Shown here: piece by piece, positions 10,132-20,816 of the stretch | Numbering within the stretch: the first letter of the stretch is position 1 | Layout of the letters: every line of letters starts with the position of its first letter | From: Cordylochernes scorpioides | Lineage: Eukaryota; Arthropoda; Arachnida; Pseudoscorpiones; Chernetidae | Length of the DNA stretch: 64,000 nt | NCBI GenBank assembly: GCA_030710605.1 | Contig: CP092872.1 | Coordinates: 9,647,916 to 9,711,915 of the forward strand | Direction of reading: 5' to 3' | Program-made: the position numbers and the translations under genes | Notes under the pieces: model-generated | The model's database searches: none | Told to the model about the DNA's origin: nothing | Seen by the model: the letters and a program-made list of their open reading frames with translations, nothing else

Positions 10132-10892
10132 TATATTGTCAAGTATATTGTCTCATTTTTTTCATCCTATTATTATCTTCTATTTCTCCAATTCTCTTTT
10201 TAAATAGCTATGAGGTACAAAGCTCCAGTATCCACTCCAATTTAAACAAAAAAAAAAAACTTTAAATTTTGGAAAAACTGAAAAAAACATTTTATCACTT
10301 TTTAAACTGCAGTAGTTTCATTTTCTGTATATTTACACGTCATTGTTAACGTGTTAATCTTCATTTTTCTATCTTTTTTTCTCATATATTTTTTGTTCTT
10401 TTGTTTCTAAATCAAAATTATAAACGGTTGTTTTTCTTTGATTATATATATTTCTGATACATTTTTTTTTATTTTCACACTTTTTTTTTTCGTTGATTAT
10501 TAATTTTTATTGTTTTTGATTATTTGAAAGTGCTTCTTTCTAAGCATCATCTTCCTTCTATAATAAGAAATAAGTTTTTTTCTCTATACATTGTTGCATA
10601 TACCTAAGTGGGGTATGCAAATATGTTAATGTAATATATTTCTATCTGGGTTTATATAATTTGTGTTATATTCGAACTCCCCCTCCACAGAGTTGGGAAA
10701 CATACTGGTGAAGTACAAAATGGAAATATTTTTAGCACAAAAATTGATTTGCATAATCTGCCAAGTATATATTCTCCCATGAGAGGATTACCCATCTGAT
10801 TAAATGACTGCTTCATTTCAAAAGGTAAATAAAACCTTAAATAAGTAACATATAAATTAAGAAAAAGACATCTCCTAAGTGTGCAACTAAAG
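10132..10892. other. AT-rich DNA, nothing recognised
   Basis: T-rich and A-rich runs without protein-like frames or recognisable repeats. Confidence 0.4.
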
Positions 10893-11182
10893 TTGCTGAT
10901 GGCTTATGCCATCTTTTAGAATAAATATCAACTTTTCATTAATTTTTAATTATTCCCCAATTAGGCCAAATTACCTATTCTTGATTAATCAAGAAAGTAC
11001 ACGTTTCGGACTGTTGGCCCTCGTCAGTGTGATGCAAGCGCCATCTGTCAGAATAAATATCAACTATTCATTGATTTGTAATTATTCTCCAATTGGCCAA
11101 AATACCCATTCTGTATTAATCTAGAAAAGCTAAACACTTAACGTGTTTCGGGCTGTTGGCCTTCATCAGCTTTGTGCAAGCA
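10893..11182. repeat. Two tandem copies of a 135-bp repeat with a TTTCGG...GGCC motif
   Basis: The unit AGAATAAATATCAAC... to CGTTTCGGACTGTTGGCC recurs at about 10917 and 11050. Each ends in a CTCGTCAG/TTCATCAG motif that also occurs at 54187-54230 and in the elements at 57030 and 63750. Confidence 0.7.
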
Positions 11183-11268
11183 ATGCCTGATCCGGAGATA
11201 CCTTTTTCTTAATTTATCCACCTGATCCCTCAGTACAATTTCACTTTTGTACCATTTTTTCATATTTA

Positions 11269-11429
11269 CAGTTGAACCTATCTATAGCGCCCCCTCTAAA
11301 TAGCGCCTCCCTCTCCATAGAGCCCGATTTTAAACACGTAGTATGATGTGATTTACATTAAAAGTGAGCTGTCTATAGCACCCTATTTTGGTGAGTCCCA
11401 AGAGGGGGCGCTATAAACAGGTTTAACTG
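11269..11429. mobile_element. Tc1/mariner-like MITE, family T2
   Basis: Left end CAGTTGAACCTATCTATAGC, right end AACAGGTTTAACTG, TA at both flanks. The interior has GCGCCTCCCTCTCC and GGGGGCGCTATA. Confidence 0.8.
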
Positions 11430-11434
11430 TATAT

Positions 11435-11597
11435 ATATATATATGTGTGATACTTTGGTTAGGAATATTGTTACCAGCAGCTACAACAGTCTTCTGAAAA
11501 AAACTAAAAATTTGTTGTTGACTGAAGTTGGCAGTTGTTTTAGCTGGAGTTGGTAACAACACTGTTAACCAAAATGTTACACATATATATATATATA
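11435..11597. repeat. Inverted-repeat element bounded by (TA)n
   Basis: TGTGTGATACTTTGGTTAG on the left pairs with CTAACCAAAGTAT-type sequence (TTAACCAAAATGTTACACA) on the right; the centre has TTGTTACC...GGTAACAA. It is a distant relative of palindromic family P. Confidence 0.55.
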
Positions 11598-11599
11598 TA

Positions 11600-11775
11600 C
11601 AGTAAAACCCCTCTATAGTAAACCCCAATGGGACTGAACCTATGGTTCACTATAGCCATGGTTCATTATAACCATAGTTCACTGTAATTATAAAATAAAA
11701 AAATAGGGATTATTTCAGGTTCATTATAAGAAAAGGTTTGCTATATCCCAAGTTTGTTTTAGCTAAGTTTTACCG
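11600..11775. mobile_element. Tc1/mariner-like MITE (family T3)
   Basis: Left end CAGTAAAACCCCTCTATAG, right end TAGCTAAGTTTTACCG, TA flanks. The interior has GGTTCACTATAGCC and GGTTCATTATAA repeats. Confidence 0.7.
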
Positions 11776-12571
11776 TATATTAATGAAAGTTTTTTTAATG
11801 TTTATCGAAAATATAAAAATATTAATATACATGAACAAATCAGATGTGGTGTTTATTATATTGTAGCACATTTTTCTCTGATAAGGTTTAGGTACACAAA
11901 AAAATCAACATTTTGGATATAATAAAAATTCTAATTTATCTCATTTGAAACTATAAAAAGGATGATAATATAATGATATGTTAATAATTTCCTGTCTCAC
12001 TATTGCTCCTACGACAACCTCATTATCATTATTATCTATAATCATAACAATTAACATCTGCCAAACAATATTTGTTTAGCAAACATTCATTCAGGTAGAA
12101 AACTTGGGTCAATTTTTGGCTCAAACATCTACATATGTTTATGATTTGGACTTGTTATCTTGTGATATTATCTATAATCCAAATTGAATGCCTCTCAATA
12201 ACAACCTATCTTAAAGACAATTTATCAGATAGTTAGCGACTTCTCTGTACGTATCTCCATGAATCCAAGTTACGCACAGTTAGACTACCTTTATGAAGTC
12301 AGAAATGACTTGTCAACCTCCAATGAAGAACCCCCCTCTAGAAGAGACCAAGGTATAAACATTGTCTCATGGAAGTTTTCTACAGTTTCGTACCTTTTAT
12401 AACAACATTTTTTCAATATTACACTCGTTTTACATTTCTATTAACATCGCCACTTATTTTTTGTTCATTGTTTTAACCACAATTTTTTAACCAGTTTTTC
12501 TAAAAGGAAATTATATTATTTTCATTACTCTATTATATCTTCTTTATTTTATTTCACATTTTTCTTTTAAC
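11776..12571. other. AT-rich DNA, nothing recognised
   Basis: No gene or repeat identified apart from a short TCTATAATCCAAATTG segment at 12170 shared with the flanks of family P. Confidence 0.4.
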
Positions 12572-12581
12572 TCTAGATTGT

Positions 12582-12744
12582 GTTGCCCAAACGTGGCTCT
12601 GGTACATTTGTAAGTGCAAATTCGAACTGCTTTTCACATATGTAGACATGTGGTGCACTTACAGTAAAAGCAGTCGCCTACTTCTACCCACCATGATTAT
12701 CATGGCCTGTACCACGAGTACTAGGGATAAGCAAAAAATAAAAA
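12582..12744. mobile_element. Short SINE-like insert with 10-bp TSD
   Basis: A 163-bp insert is flanked by TCTAGATTGT at 12572-12581 and 12745-12754. It ends in an A-rich tail (GCAAAAAATAAAAA), so the orientation is probably plus. AGTTCGAATTTGC on the minus strand resembles a pol III B box, but the agreement is loose. No other copy is in the window. Confidence 0.6.
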
Positions 12745-13121
12745 TCTAGATTGTCAATGGTGTCTTGATATTAGAATTTTTGATGATTGTTTAAAAACAT
12801 AATCCTTTAAGATAAATTTATTGATTAGATTATTCTATTGTTGTATCACTATAATCTGTTTTTGACATTTTTAATCATGGTTAGAAAAATCTAAAATTCT
12901 TGGTTCCAAGATTGTTGTTGAGGGAAGTTCAACTTTAATGAACAAATTCTTTCATTAAAAATAAATATTATTCAAAATATTAATAATATTTGCCTCTTCA
13001 CTGTTATCATAATGATATACAATTTGATATTGATTCTGAGTGGAACAGGCAAAGTATGTCTGGAGTCTTGTACTCCTGGTAGGGCCACCCTAGACATGAA
13101 GGCTGTCCTACTAAGTCCACC

Positions 13122-13616
13122 TCTTCTTCTTTCTTATCTCCCACTCAATCATATTAAGGTATCAACAACAACAACAAAAACCTTTATTAAGACACTATTG
13201 TCTTACAAGGGGATTCCCTAAAAGGTTATATATGTACATGAGTGAGGAAGAAAAGCAATTTAGAGGGGAGGGGGAGCAATCAGCCGTTGTCTGTGGAGTT
13301 GAGCACTTCTTCTCTCATTTTATCAATCGCCCTGAAAAATTTAAAATATTTATAAACAATGTTTTATCCAGCAGGAGAGTAGTAAAGATTTTATATACAT
13401 GTTGTTTCATTGTAGTGAGTTAGCCTCGAAATTTCCAGTCTCTTTTCATGTAGGAATGGGCAATGGAATAGATAGTGACCAAATTGTCTTGGATGCCAAC
13501 ATTGCAGAAGTAGCAATTTAAAGGGTTGCTGTTCCAAAATCCCAATTAAGGTATCAAGCTTGTAAAGCTTGAGACTTTTGATGGTGTCTGTCAGGGGAAG
13601 AGTAGAGCAATGGATG
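13122..13616 (-). mobile_element. Family R LINE tail with 8-bp TSD, split by another LINE
   Basis: Flanked by AGTCCACC at 13114-13121 and 13617-13624. The minus strand carries the LINE end seen at 63199 (SSPADTIKSL-like) and finishes in GAGATAAGAAAGAAGAAGA. A second LINE fragment (13166-13544) interrupts it with its own 13-bp TSD. Confidence 0.75.
13166..13544 (-). mobile_element. 5'-truncated LINE fragment with (CAA)n tail, 13-bp TSD
   Basis: ATTAAGGTATCAA flanks the insert at 13153-13165 and 13545-13557. The minus strand starts in a LINE C-terminal zinc knuckle (CYFCN, then HYLFHC in the adjacent frame). It ends with AATAAAGG followed by (TTG)n, seen on the plus strand as CAACAACAACAAC at 13166. 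The tail resembles that of LINE-1 and of the tandem tails at 57500-57980. Confidence 0.75.
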
Positions 13617-13851
13617 AGTCCACCTAAATGGTAACGGTCGTATTCCTACCTTTGTTGTCTCAGATGTTCCCATCAACCTGAAACAATTACTCCATATGAT
13701 AAGAAGATAAGTAACACCATCATTACAATTTGGATTATAGATAAGAATCACAAGATGAAAAAAAAAACAAATCCAGATAATAGAATTCTATGTAAAGTTT
13801 GGTTAACACCATTGACACTAATAGTATAATGATAATATTAATTTCTGTTAT

Positions 13852-14153
13852 AACAAAGTTTGACAATTATACCGCAAATGTTTCTTTTTACAGAACGAAA
13901 AATTGTAATTTTAATTATTTTTAGGAGAAATAACGACTATTCCTATCCTTAGGAATGAAGTATGAAAAAGATGAATTGTGAAGAGTAATGATAAACGGAA
14001 TAATAAAGTGTCCAGGGATGGGAATGGAATCTTTACAATTCATCCTTTCATACTTCATCCGCAAGGTTAGAAATAATCATTATTTCTACTTAAAATAAAT
14101 TTAGATTGTTCGTTCAAATGAAACATTTTGCGGTATAGTTGTCAAACTTTGTT
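13852..14153. mobile_element. MITE with 32-bp inverted repeats
   Basis: AACAAAGTTTGACAATTATA on the left pairs with TATAGTTGTCAAACTTTGTT on the right; the arms extend to CCGCAAATGTTT. A second inner inverted pair (TTCATACTTCAT... with GAATGAAGTATGAA) makes the whole a foldback. The superfamily is not clear. Confidence 0.7.
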
Positions 14154-14377
14154 CTACAATCATAAGCCGCATTATATTGTATTATAAATTAATTCTGTTC
14201 ATCATATGTAAAGTGCGGCTATCTTATGTAAAAAAGGTAAAAGACTTTGCACGTTGACAAAACAGAGCTTGAAATCACCTGACCATTTAAAACATTATTA
14301 TCAATTCTTATATCGTTAGTTTCATATTAAAAATTTGTTTTTTTCTTCTCTATTCACTATTGTTATTCTATTTCTTT

Positions 14378-14598
14378 TAAAATTTGTAACAAATTAATTT
14401 ACTGTGTTACTTTTTCAATAATATTGTGGGAGCTGAGAGAATTCCTTACAGCATGCTGGAATGACAGAACATGCCGTCGGCTCGCTGAACTAATGAATCA
14501 ACACACCACAATATCATCAAATACTGTAGAGATAATATTTGATGATATTATTGAAAAAAAAACATATTGCCAGTAAATTTATTTTGTTACAAATTTTA
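14378..14598. mobile_element. MITE with about 50-bp inverted repeats
   Basis: AAAATTTGTAACAAATTAAT...TTCAATAATATT on the left is mirrored by AATATTATTGAA...TTTTGTTACAAATTTT on the right. A small hairpin (AATATCATCAAAT with ATTTGATGATATT) lies near the right arm. Confidence 0.7.
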
Positions 14599-16740
14599 TC
14601 GATAGATGGCAATTGAATTTATAAATTCTCTTGCTATTATTAATTCTTTATTTTTAATAAAAAATTGCTTCCTATAGCATCCATTTTTTTACTCCCTAAA
14701 AAGGATCTAGCATGGGCTTTTTGTTAACACTCTGTGTTTATATAGATTCTTCTTTTATATTCATTTGAAATCTTTCTATTTATTTTATTCTTTTACCGTA
14801 ACACATCTTTATCACACCTCTTTTTACTAAATAAGTATACATATTATTAGGTTTTTTATAAAAATTGTTATTAGATTTCAAATTTTAGATTTCAAAAAGG
14901 TTAGGTTAAAAAGTAAAATGCTCTTTTAAATAATATATTTAACAGATTAGAGATGAATAGTATATTCTGATTTGCATACTATTAAACCTCAACTTAAAAA
15001 ACTCTTAAGACAATTTTGCATATTTCCAAGTAAAATTTGTGTAAATATGCAAAGATGATTGATTTTTTTCTTTTCTTTAATGATACCCATATTAACTTTT
15101 TAATGATACCGGTATTATCTCTTTAAAGAAATACATTTCAGAATCACTTGAAGCTCTGCATTAAATTTTACATATTTACACATTAGGTTTTATATATCCA
15201 ATTTGTGCATCCTACAAATTTAACCTTTTGATAAAAAAACATTTTGACTTTCTCACAGATGAGAATACACCATTTTCTCTCTCACTATCAGACTCTAATA
15301 GTTTTGATAATTCTGGATTAATTAAAACCATCTTAACTACTTTTTAACTAGCTCCATCCATTCTCACTTTTTTAATCCCTACCCCCCCTTCCCTCAATTC
15401 ACTTTCCATCATTTTTTTTTTTTCAAATTTTTTTCTCTGATTTTTTTTATATATATCATTTTTTTATATAATAAAAATAAATACCTCCATACATAATATA
15501 TTCATAATGATTTATTTATATATATATATACCTCATCGACATGATTTAAAATAGGTTAAATATATTACAATTTATATATATAAGTGTATTATTATTCATG
15601 TGTTTTTTTTTCCCTTCTATTACTGATAATAATGGACACATACACACCCTCTCTGTTTATTTGTTTTATTATACATATATAAATTTTTAAGGTATCGTGT
15701 AAATAGAGAATTTTTTTTTTTTAATGTTGACGACATTTTTTTTAATGTTTTAAGAAATTCTATGAAGAGAGATGATTATTAGATGATGATGATGATAAAC
15801 CTTCCGATCCCTTCCCCCTAGTTCAAAGTCCACTGTTCCCACTCCCCCCCCCCCCACCCCCCTTTTTCTCCCAAACAATCACTGTGATAAAAAAAGATAT
15901 ATATTTAAAATGCGGGATTAAAAACAGAAAATCCAAGAAAGCCACTTTTAAACTTCTCTGCCTACTATAATCCAGCCTACTATGTCCCAATTTTTTTTTT
16001 TTTTTTTCTAGTATAAGGGTCAAGTTTGTTATAAACTACCCCTATAGATTATTATTATTGTTATCTTTTTTTGATCATTTTTTTTCCCGTAGTTTTTCTC
16101 TGTTTTGTTGATGGCATTCCAAACCTGTTGTCAAAACGCAAGTAATGATTTATGTTTATAGAAATGGATATTGAATTTACTTATTTGATTTGATTTTAAG
16201 ATCATCCTCCTTTTTTTTTGGATTTGATTCTTTTTATCTCTTATTATTATTATGTTTTTTATTCCCTTAATTGATTAAAGTTGCCCTCTATGGGTCCATG
16301 GGGTGTATTTCTACTGTGGCAAAAAAATATTTTTTTCAAAAATTGTTAAAATTTCAACCCAGTTATGTGTGTTGGTTCATAGGTATATTTTATATTTCCT
16401 AAATAAAAGAGATAGTTAAAAAAATGACCAAATCCAAATAAGTAAAGTACAGGTGATGTTACAGCGACAAATTGTTAGGTTGAAGGAATGCTTAAACCTT
16501 GTAAACAATCCATAGTTATAAATGTCAATTAATGACTTGCAACTCAGTTGCTACTGTTAACAAACCTAACAGTTTTAACTTATTTCAAAATTTGCGCATT
16601 TCTGCTTATATGCACAAAAAATGTTACGATGCTCTTACAAGTACAAAGACTTGAAGCCTTTCTTCTCCACAACCATGAATATCATAAGCCTCACCTATTA
16701 ACCTGAACCTATTGAAAATTTTATGAACTCTTTTTGAATT
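14599..16740. other. Long AT-rich stretch without genes
   Basis: T-runs, TA repeats (15440-15600), a C-run at 15845-15860 and a small (GAT)n at 15785. No protein-like frame and no repeat shared with the rest of the window was seen. Confidence 0.5.
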
Positions 16741-17029
16741 TTAACTCTTTTGCTGCCAGAAGTGTGGGTAGATGGCCAATGTCATTACCATAGGAGTAAA
16801 CTGGACTCGGGTATCAATATTGATTTTTTTGTTGTTTCAACACAGAGTTTATCCATTAAATAGAAGACTTTGTATAAATATATATTTGGGAAAAGAAAAA
16901 AGTCAATACCAGTTATTTACAGCTAAGTAACAATGTATTCCACTTTTTAATATCATCAAATATGAACCAGAAGAAAATAAATTTTAAATATCTTTAGATA
17001 TAAAAGATTCTTCTCAGTAAGATATGTAG

Positions 17030-17085
17030 CGATTTAACAAATTGAAAGAAGACATGTTTCTTTCTTCTTTCAATTTGTTAAATCG
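17030..17085. repeat. Perfect 22-bp-arm hairpin
   Basis: CGATTTAACAAATTGAAAGAAG at 17030-17051 is repeated inverted at 17064-17085 around a 12-base loop. It lies within the piggyBac-like MITE. Confidence 0.85.
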
Positions 17086-17421
17086 TTTAAATATCTTCAT
17101 CAATTTTCCCCCTTCTATTGATGAAAGCTACAAGTTTTTAAAACGCTACTTTTCTCTCTTATATATATTTATAATTAAAAGATCTTTCTCTACAGCTCTT
17201 ATCTTCAATTTAGGTATACATTCTTACAGTCCTAAAAGCATATGTCTATAGTTATTTCAAAACACCCATTTACTGTCTTTAATACCAAATGCAAGATATA
17301 TAAGAAATTCATTCTAATACAAAATTAGATTGATTTTGAGATTAAAATGGGCAAAACCTCTTGAAGGTTTCCCCACTGATGAGTCATGCCCTCTCTTTCT
17401 CTATTTTTATTAATAACAGTA

Positions 17422-17697
17422 CAATAGAACCTCCCTGTAAATGACAACACTTAATTGCAAAGCCAAATTGTCTTTTAGGGAGAGGTGTCCTCTTATCCAA
17501 AGAGATTCCCTCTTACTAATGAGTTGCTAAATAGAAAAATTGGTAATTATGCAAATGGAAACTGTCCTTTGTAGAGAGGTCCTCATACCAGATAGTTGCT
17601 AAATAGTAAAAAATGGCAATTTTGGTTATGAGGACTTCCTCTTTGTTGAGAGGTGTCATCTAGCACGAGTGTCTTCTCATGGAGGTTATACTTTATA
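17422..17697. mobile_element. T1 MITE nested in the piggyBac-like element
   Basis: Left end CAATAGAACCTCCCTG, right end CTCATGGAGGTTATACT. Internal AGAGGTGTCC blocks as in the other T1 copies. Confidence 0.7.
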
Positions 17698-18131
17698 AAA
17701 GCTGTGGGAAAAAAATAGCATCTAATTATATATATTTAAAGAAAAGTAGCGTTATAAAAATATTTAGAGTTTTCTAGAGAATAGATATTGAGGCTTATAG
17801 ATATCCTGAGAGTGTATGATAGAGCTCAAAAATGTAAGCCTGGCATAACAGTGTCATCGAGAAAAAGCACTGGCAGCAAAAGAGTTAAAAGTGTTGATAT
17901 GTTTTGATAAATGATAGATTAAAAAAAAAAGCTCATCTTTCATTGTCAGATACTTATTTTATTTTTGTCAATAAAGAAAATGGTTATATCGAAAAATATT
18001 TTTATATTTAAAGTAAAAAAGGATTTAATGCTCACAGAATTGTTACATTGTTTCTCTATTTAAAAAAAATATAGGTTTTTTGAAATGTAGACCAATTATT
18101 ATCCTTTTTTTTTTTTTTCAAATATTTCCAG

Positions 18132-18176
18132 AGTGCTTTCTTGGAGTTTTAGAATTTCTGTTTCATAGACAGTCTT
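18132..18176 (+). CDS. Possible exon cut by the assembly gap (weak)
   Basis: A strong 3' acceptor (run of T at 18102-18118, then CAAATATTTCCAG, AG at 18130-18131) precedes an open frame (CFLGVLEFLFHRQS) that continues into the gap. Composition looks like a helical protein segment. Too short to name. Confidence 0.25.
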
Positions 18177-18276
18177 NNNNNNNNNNNNNNNNNNNNNNNN
18201 NNNNNNNNNNNNNNNNNNNNNNNNNNNNNNNNNNNNNNNNNNNNNNNNNNNNNNNNNNNNNNNNNNNNNNNNNNNN
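18177..18276. other. Assembly gap (100 N)
   Basis: Exactly 100 Ns, the usual placeholder for a scaffold join of unknown length, so the real distance is not known. Confidence 0.98.
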
Positions 18277-18576
18277 GTGGATAATGCTTATAGTGTAAGA
18301 ACTCCACAGACCTAACCATTTCGATCAAACGAGAATGCCGTCTTAAAAGTAATGGCAACAATAGGTACAAGAAGCATCTAGTAGTTTTACGTATTTGACA
18401 TCGTTCTAGTCAGCTTCTGTTTTTACATAGATGAAGAACTTCTTTATACTTGAATTACTATATTTGAAGATGGAACATACATATGCTTTTGAAAATGGAT
18501 CTATCAAACAAAAGTTTTAAAAACTTATACTGAATGTAACTGTCATGCAGATAATCATGAAAACAGTTCTCATATT

Positions 18577-19088
18577 TTGCTAAAAAGAGATAGAAAGCTA
18601 AAGGCTACGAGATTCTTTATCGCAACAAGTCGGTGGATAAGAGGGTAACACGCTCGATTCCCGACAATAAGTCGGTGGATGAGAGGGTAACACGTTCGAT
18701 TCCCGACAATAAGTCGGTGGATGAGAGGGTAACGCTCGATTCCCGACAATAAGTCGGTGGATGAGAGGGTAACACGCTCGATTCCCGACAGTCATGAACC
18801 GGGATTGAATTTGTTTAATATGTGAATAACCTTCACATATTATTCACTGTTTCAATTATCATGAACTAGGTTGCTCTTGCTGAGCGGTACCTATTAATGT
18901 GATTTGAACCAGATTCTTTATTGATGAAGTATAATCTTGATGAGCTATCGAACCATATCGTCCTTCAACAGGCTGTAGGTAATCGCATTAAAGCCTGTAA
19001 AGGACCTTATTGTCCGGTAGCTCACTAAGCTGATATCTCTTCAATATAAAAAAACTCGTCGCCTTTAGCTTTTATCTCTTTTTAGCAA
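18577..19088. mobile_element. MITE family M with nested SINE
   Basis: TTGCTAAAAAGAGATAGAAA...GCTAAAGGC on the left is mirrored on the right by GCCTTTAGCTTTTATCTC then TTTTTAGCAA. The inner part shows the SINE at 18629-18910 and a second inverted pair (ACAGGCTGTAGG... and GCCTGTAAAGGACC). Confidence 0.7.
18629..18910 (+). mobile_element. SINE family S with a fourfold tRNA-like head
   Basis: The first about 41 bp of the SINE (GTCGGTGGATGAGAGGGTAA to GATTCCCGACAATA) is repeated head to tail four times (starts near 18629, 18670, 18712, 18751). The normal body follows: CATGAACCGGGATTGAAT, AATAACCTTCACATATTATT, and GAACTAGGTTGCTCTTGCTG to GATTTGAACC. Multiplying the A-box region is unusual. Confidence 0.75.
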
Positions 19089-19243
19089 TAATATCCAGTA
19101 ATTCTTCCTATTATAACTTATATAAATCTATAATTGGTTGAGAAGACGATCTGATGGGTCACCAGCACTTACAAATGCTACAGAGCTCCGTTGGGTTTGT
19201 TTTTGTACCCACTAGTAGGACTAGGACTTTTTTCAAGAATCGG

Positions 19244-20816
19244 TGTTGGGCCAGATTTTCCACCAAACAAGACCCAACAAAGATGTAAACATTTACATCA
19301 TATATATATACAGTGGCTCGCCGGAAGTGTTTGGTGTCCTGAAGGTGGAGATGACTCGAGCCCTGCCCAAGGATCCTGGAACACATTGCAGGGAGGTCCA
19401 ACGCAGGATCTACACCAGAAGGTGGAGATGACACGAGCCCTGCCCAAGGATCCTGGAACACATTGCAAAGAGGTCCAGTGCAGGATCTACACCAGAAGGT
19501 GGAGATGACACGAGCCCTGCCCAAGGATCCTGGTACACATTGTAAGGAGGTCCAGCGCAGGATCTACACCAGAAAAGGACTTCGAGCATTCGTCTTTGTT
19601 AAACCAAACCATCTCTTCACCTCCTTTTTCCTTTCCTTTCTTCCTTCTTTTAATTTTGTATATAACTTGTGACATCACATTTTTTGATAGATGGGGCATA
19701 TTTAGTAATTTTTTTTGGATTTCTTAAAGAAGAAATTAGCATATAAATTTCTCAGAGGGGCAGGCATCGTAAATTTTATTTGATTTCATTGTTAATCTAA
19801 ATTATCTCTCAATAAGAAAGATAAATTTTAAATTTTCATTAATATTTATTTTATTCTAAATTGATTTCTCATAAGTTGAGCAAGTATATTTACTATTTCA
19901 TAATTTTTCTTTTAAAATAAAAAAAAAATAATAATAAATATTATTTTCATTCCTTATTTTTTTTTTTAAATATAATAATATTATTTTTTTTAATATTCCG
20001 AGAATTTTTTTATATTCAAGTTTTATTACTCTGTAAGAAATGATTGAGATTGAGGGCGCTGTAGGAAAGGGACGGCAGTCGAGAGTTAGTCTTTATCGAG
20101 CTTCGAACCGGTTGGGGGGGCAAGCTTTCAGAAGGAACAGATCGAATTCTTATCAGGAGAGGTATGTAGTCGAGATACTAGGTAAGTCAATTTAGATTTT
20201 GTCGTAAAGAGGTCAATATAAAAAAATAAAAACATGGCGAAGCCATGGCAGATATCAAAAAATTTTGGTAAATTTGATTACTTAAGATATATACAGCGAA
20301 TAGAGATGTGGACCTTTATGTTTTCCTTTTCTTTATATTAGTCTTTTTTTTTATTGATTATCTTATCCAGATGAAGTAATTAGGTTGAATTACCAAGTCG
20401 TAGATTCTCAGTCATTTCTTTATAGGAATTTAAATTTTGCAAGATGAGATAATCTAATGTCCCAATATCCTTTATGCCCACTCATACTATTCACATATAA
20501 AGAATGTTTTTTTTTTGTGTGTAAATTTTTTTATGCCGAATAAAACGAATGTGGATATTTAACAATGTGTGTTGGTATTCATATTTAACCACATATCACA
20601 TGTAAATCCTTGGTGTGTGTTATAGATTTTGAGTGCATGTGTTTGAAATTTAATCTACAGTGGTTAATATTCAAAAAGGCGTATTGGTATTACTATGTAT
20701 AATCAATAAAAAAAAGAAATATATGTACCTGGGTTTAACCCCTGAACTAGCCAGGATCAGAATATAGACGTTCTAATGAGACGTAAGAATAAAATCTTAC
20801 ATCGGGAACCCACACA
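19244..20816 (+). repeat. Diverged LTR related to giant element B (boundaries approximate)
   Basis: Starts TGTTGGGCCAGATTT and follows the minus-strand LTR of element B block by block: CACCAAAC...GACCCAACAAAGATGTAAAC, then TCGCCGGAAGTGTTTGG, GATTGAGGGCGCTG, AAGCTTTCAGAAGG, and a GTAAGT after CGAGATACTAG. It ends near GGGAACCCACACA. No second LTR or target duplication was found, so it is a solo LTR or a fragment. Orientation is opposite to B. Confidence 0.6.
19344..19575 (+). repeat. Three tandem 77-bp units inside the LTR relative
   Basis: GGTGGAGATGACACGAGCCC recurs at 19344, 19421 and 19498; the unit ends in GGATCTACACCAGAA. As 77 is not a multiple of three, the repeat opens short frames in all three phases, which should not be read as a gene. 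Confidence 0.85.

Larger units (their letters stand above)
16745..17885. mobile_element. piggyBac-like MITE (1.1 kb) with TTAA target duplication
   Basis: Terminal repeats CTCTTTTGCTGCCAG and CTGGCAGCAAAAGAG are flanked by TTAA at 16741-16744 and 17886-17889, the hallmark of piggyBac insertions. A second inverted pair (CGCTACTTTTCTCT near 17142 with AGAAAAGTAGCG near 17742) lies inside. No transposase. It contains a perfect 22-bp-arm hairpin (17030-17085), a stretch resembling the 58141 MITE (17215-17400) and a T1 MITE (17422-17697). Confidence 0.75.

Noticed and set aside
19243-19672. Overlapping short frames in all phases with the motif VEMTRALPKDPGTHC
   Set aside because: Caused by three 77-bp tandem units; the shift of phase at each unit produces the repeated peptide in different frames.
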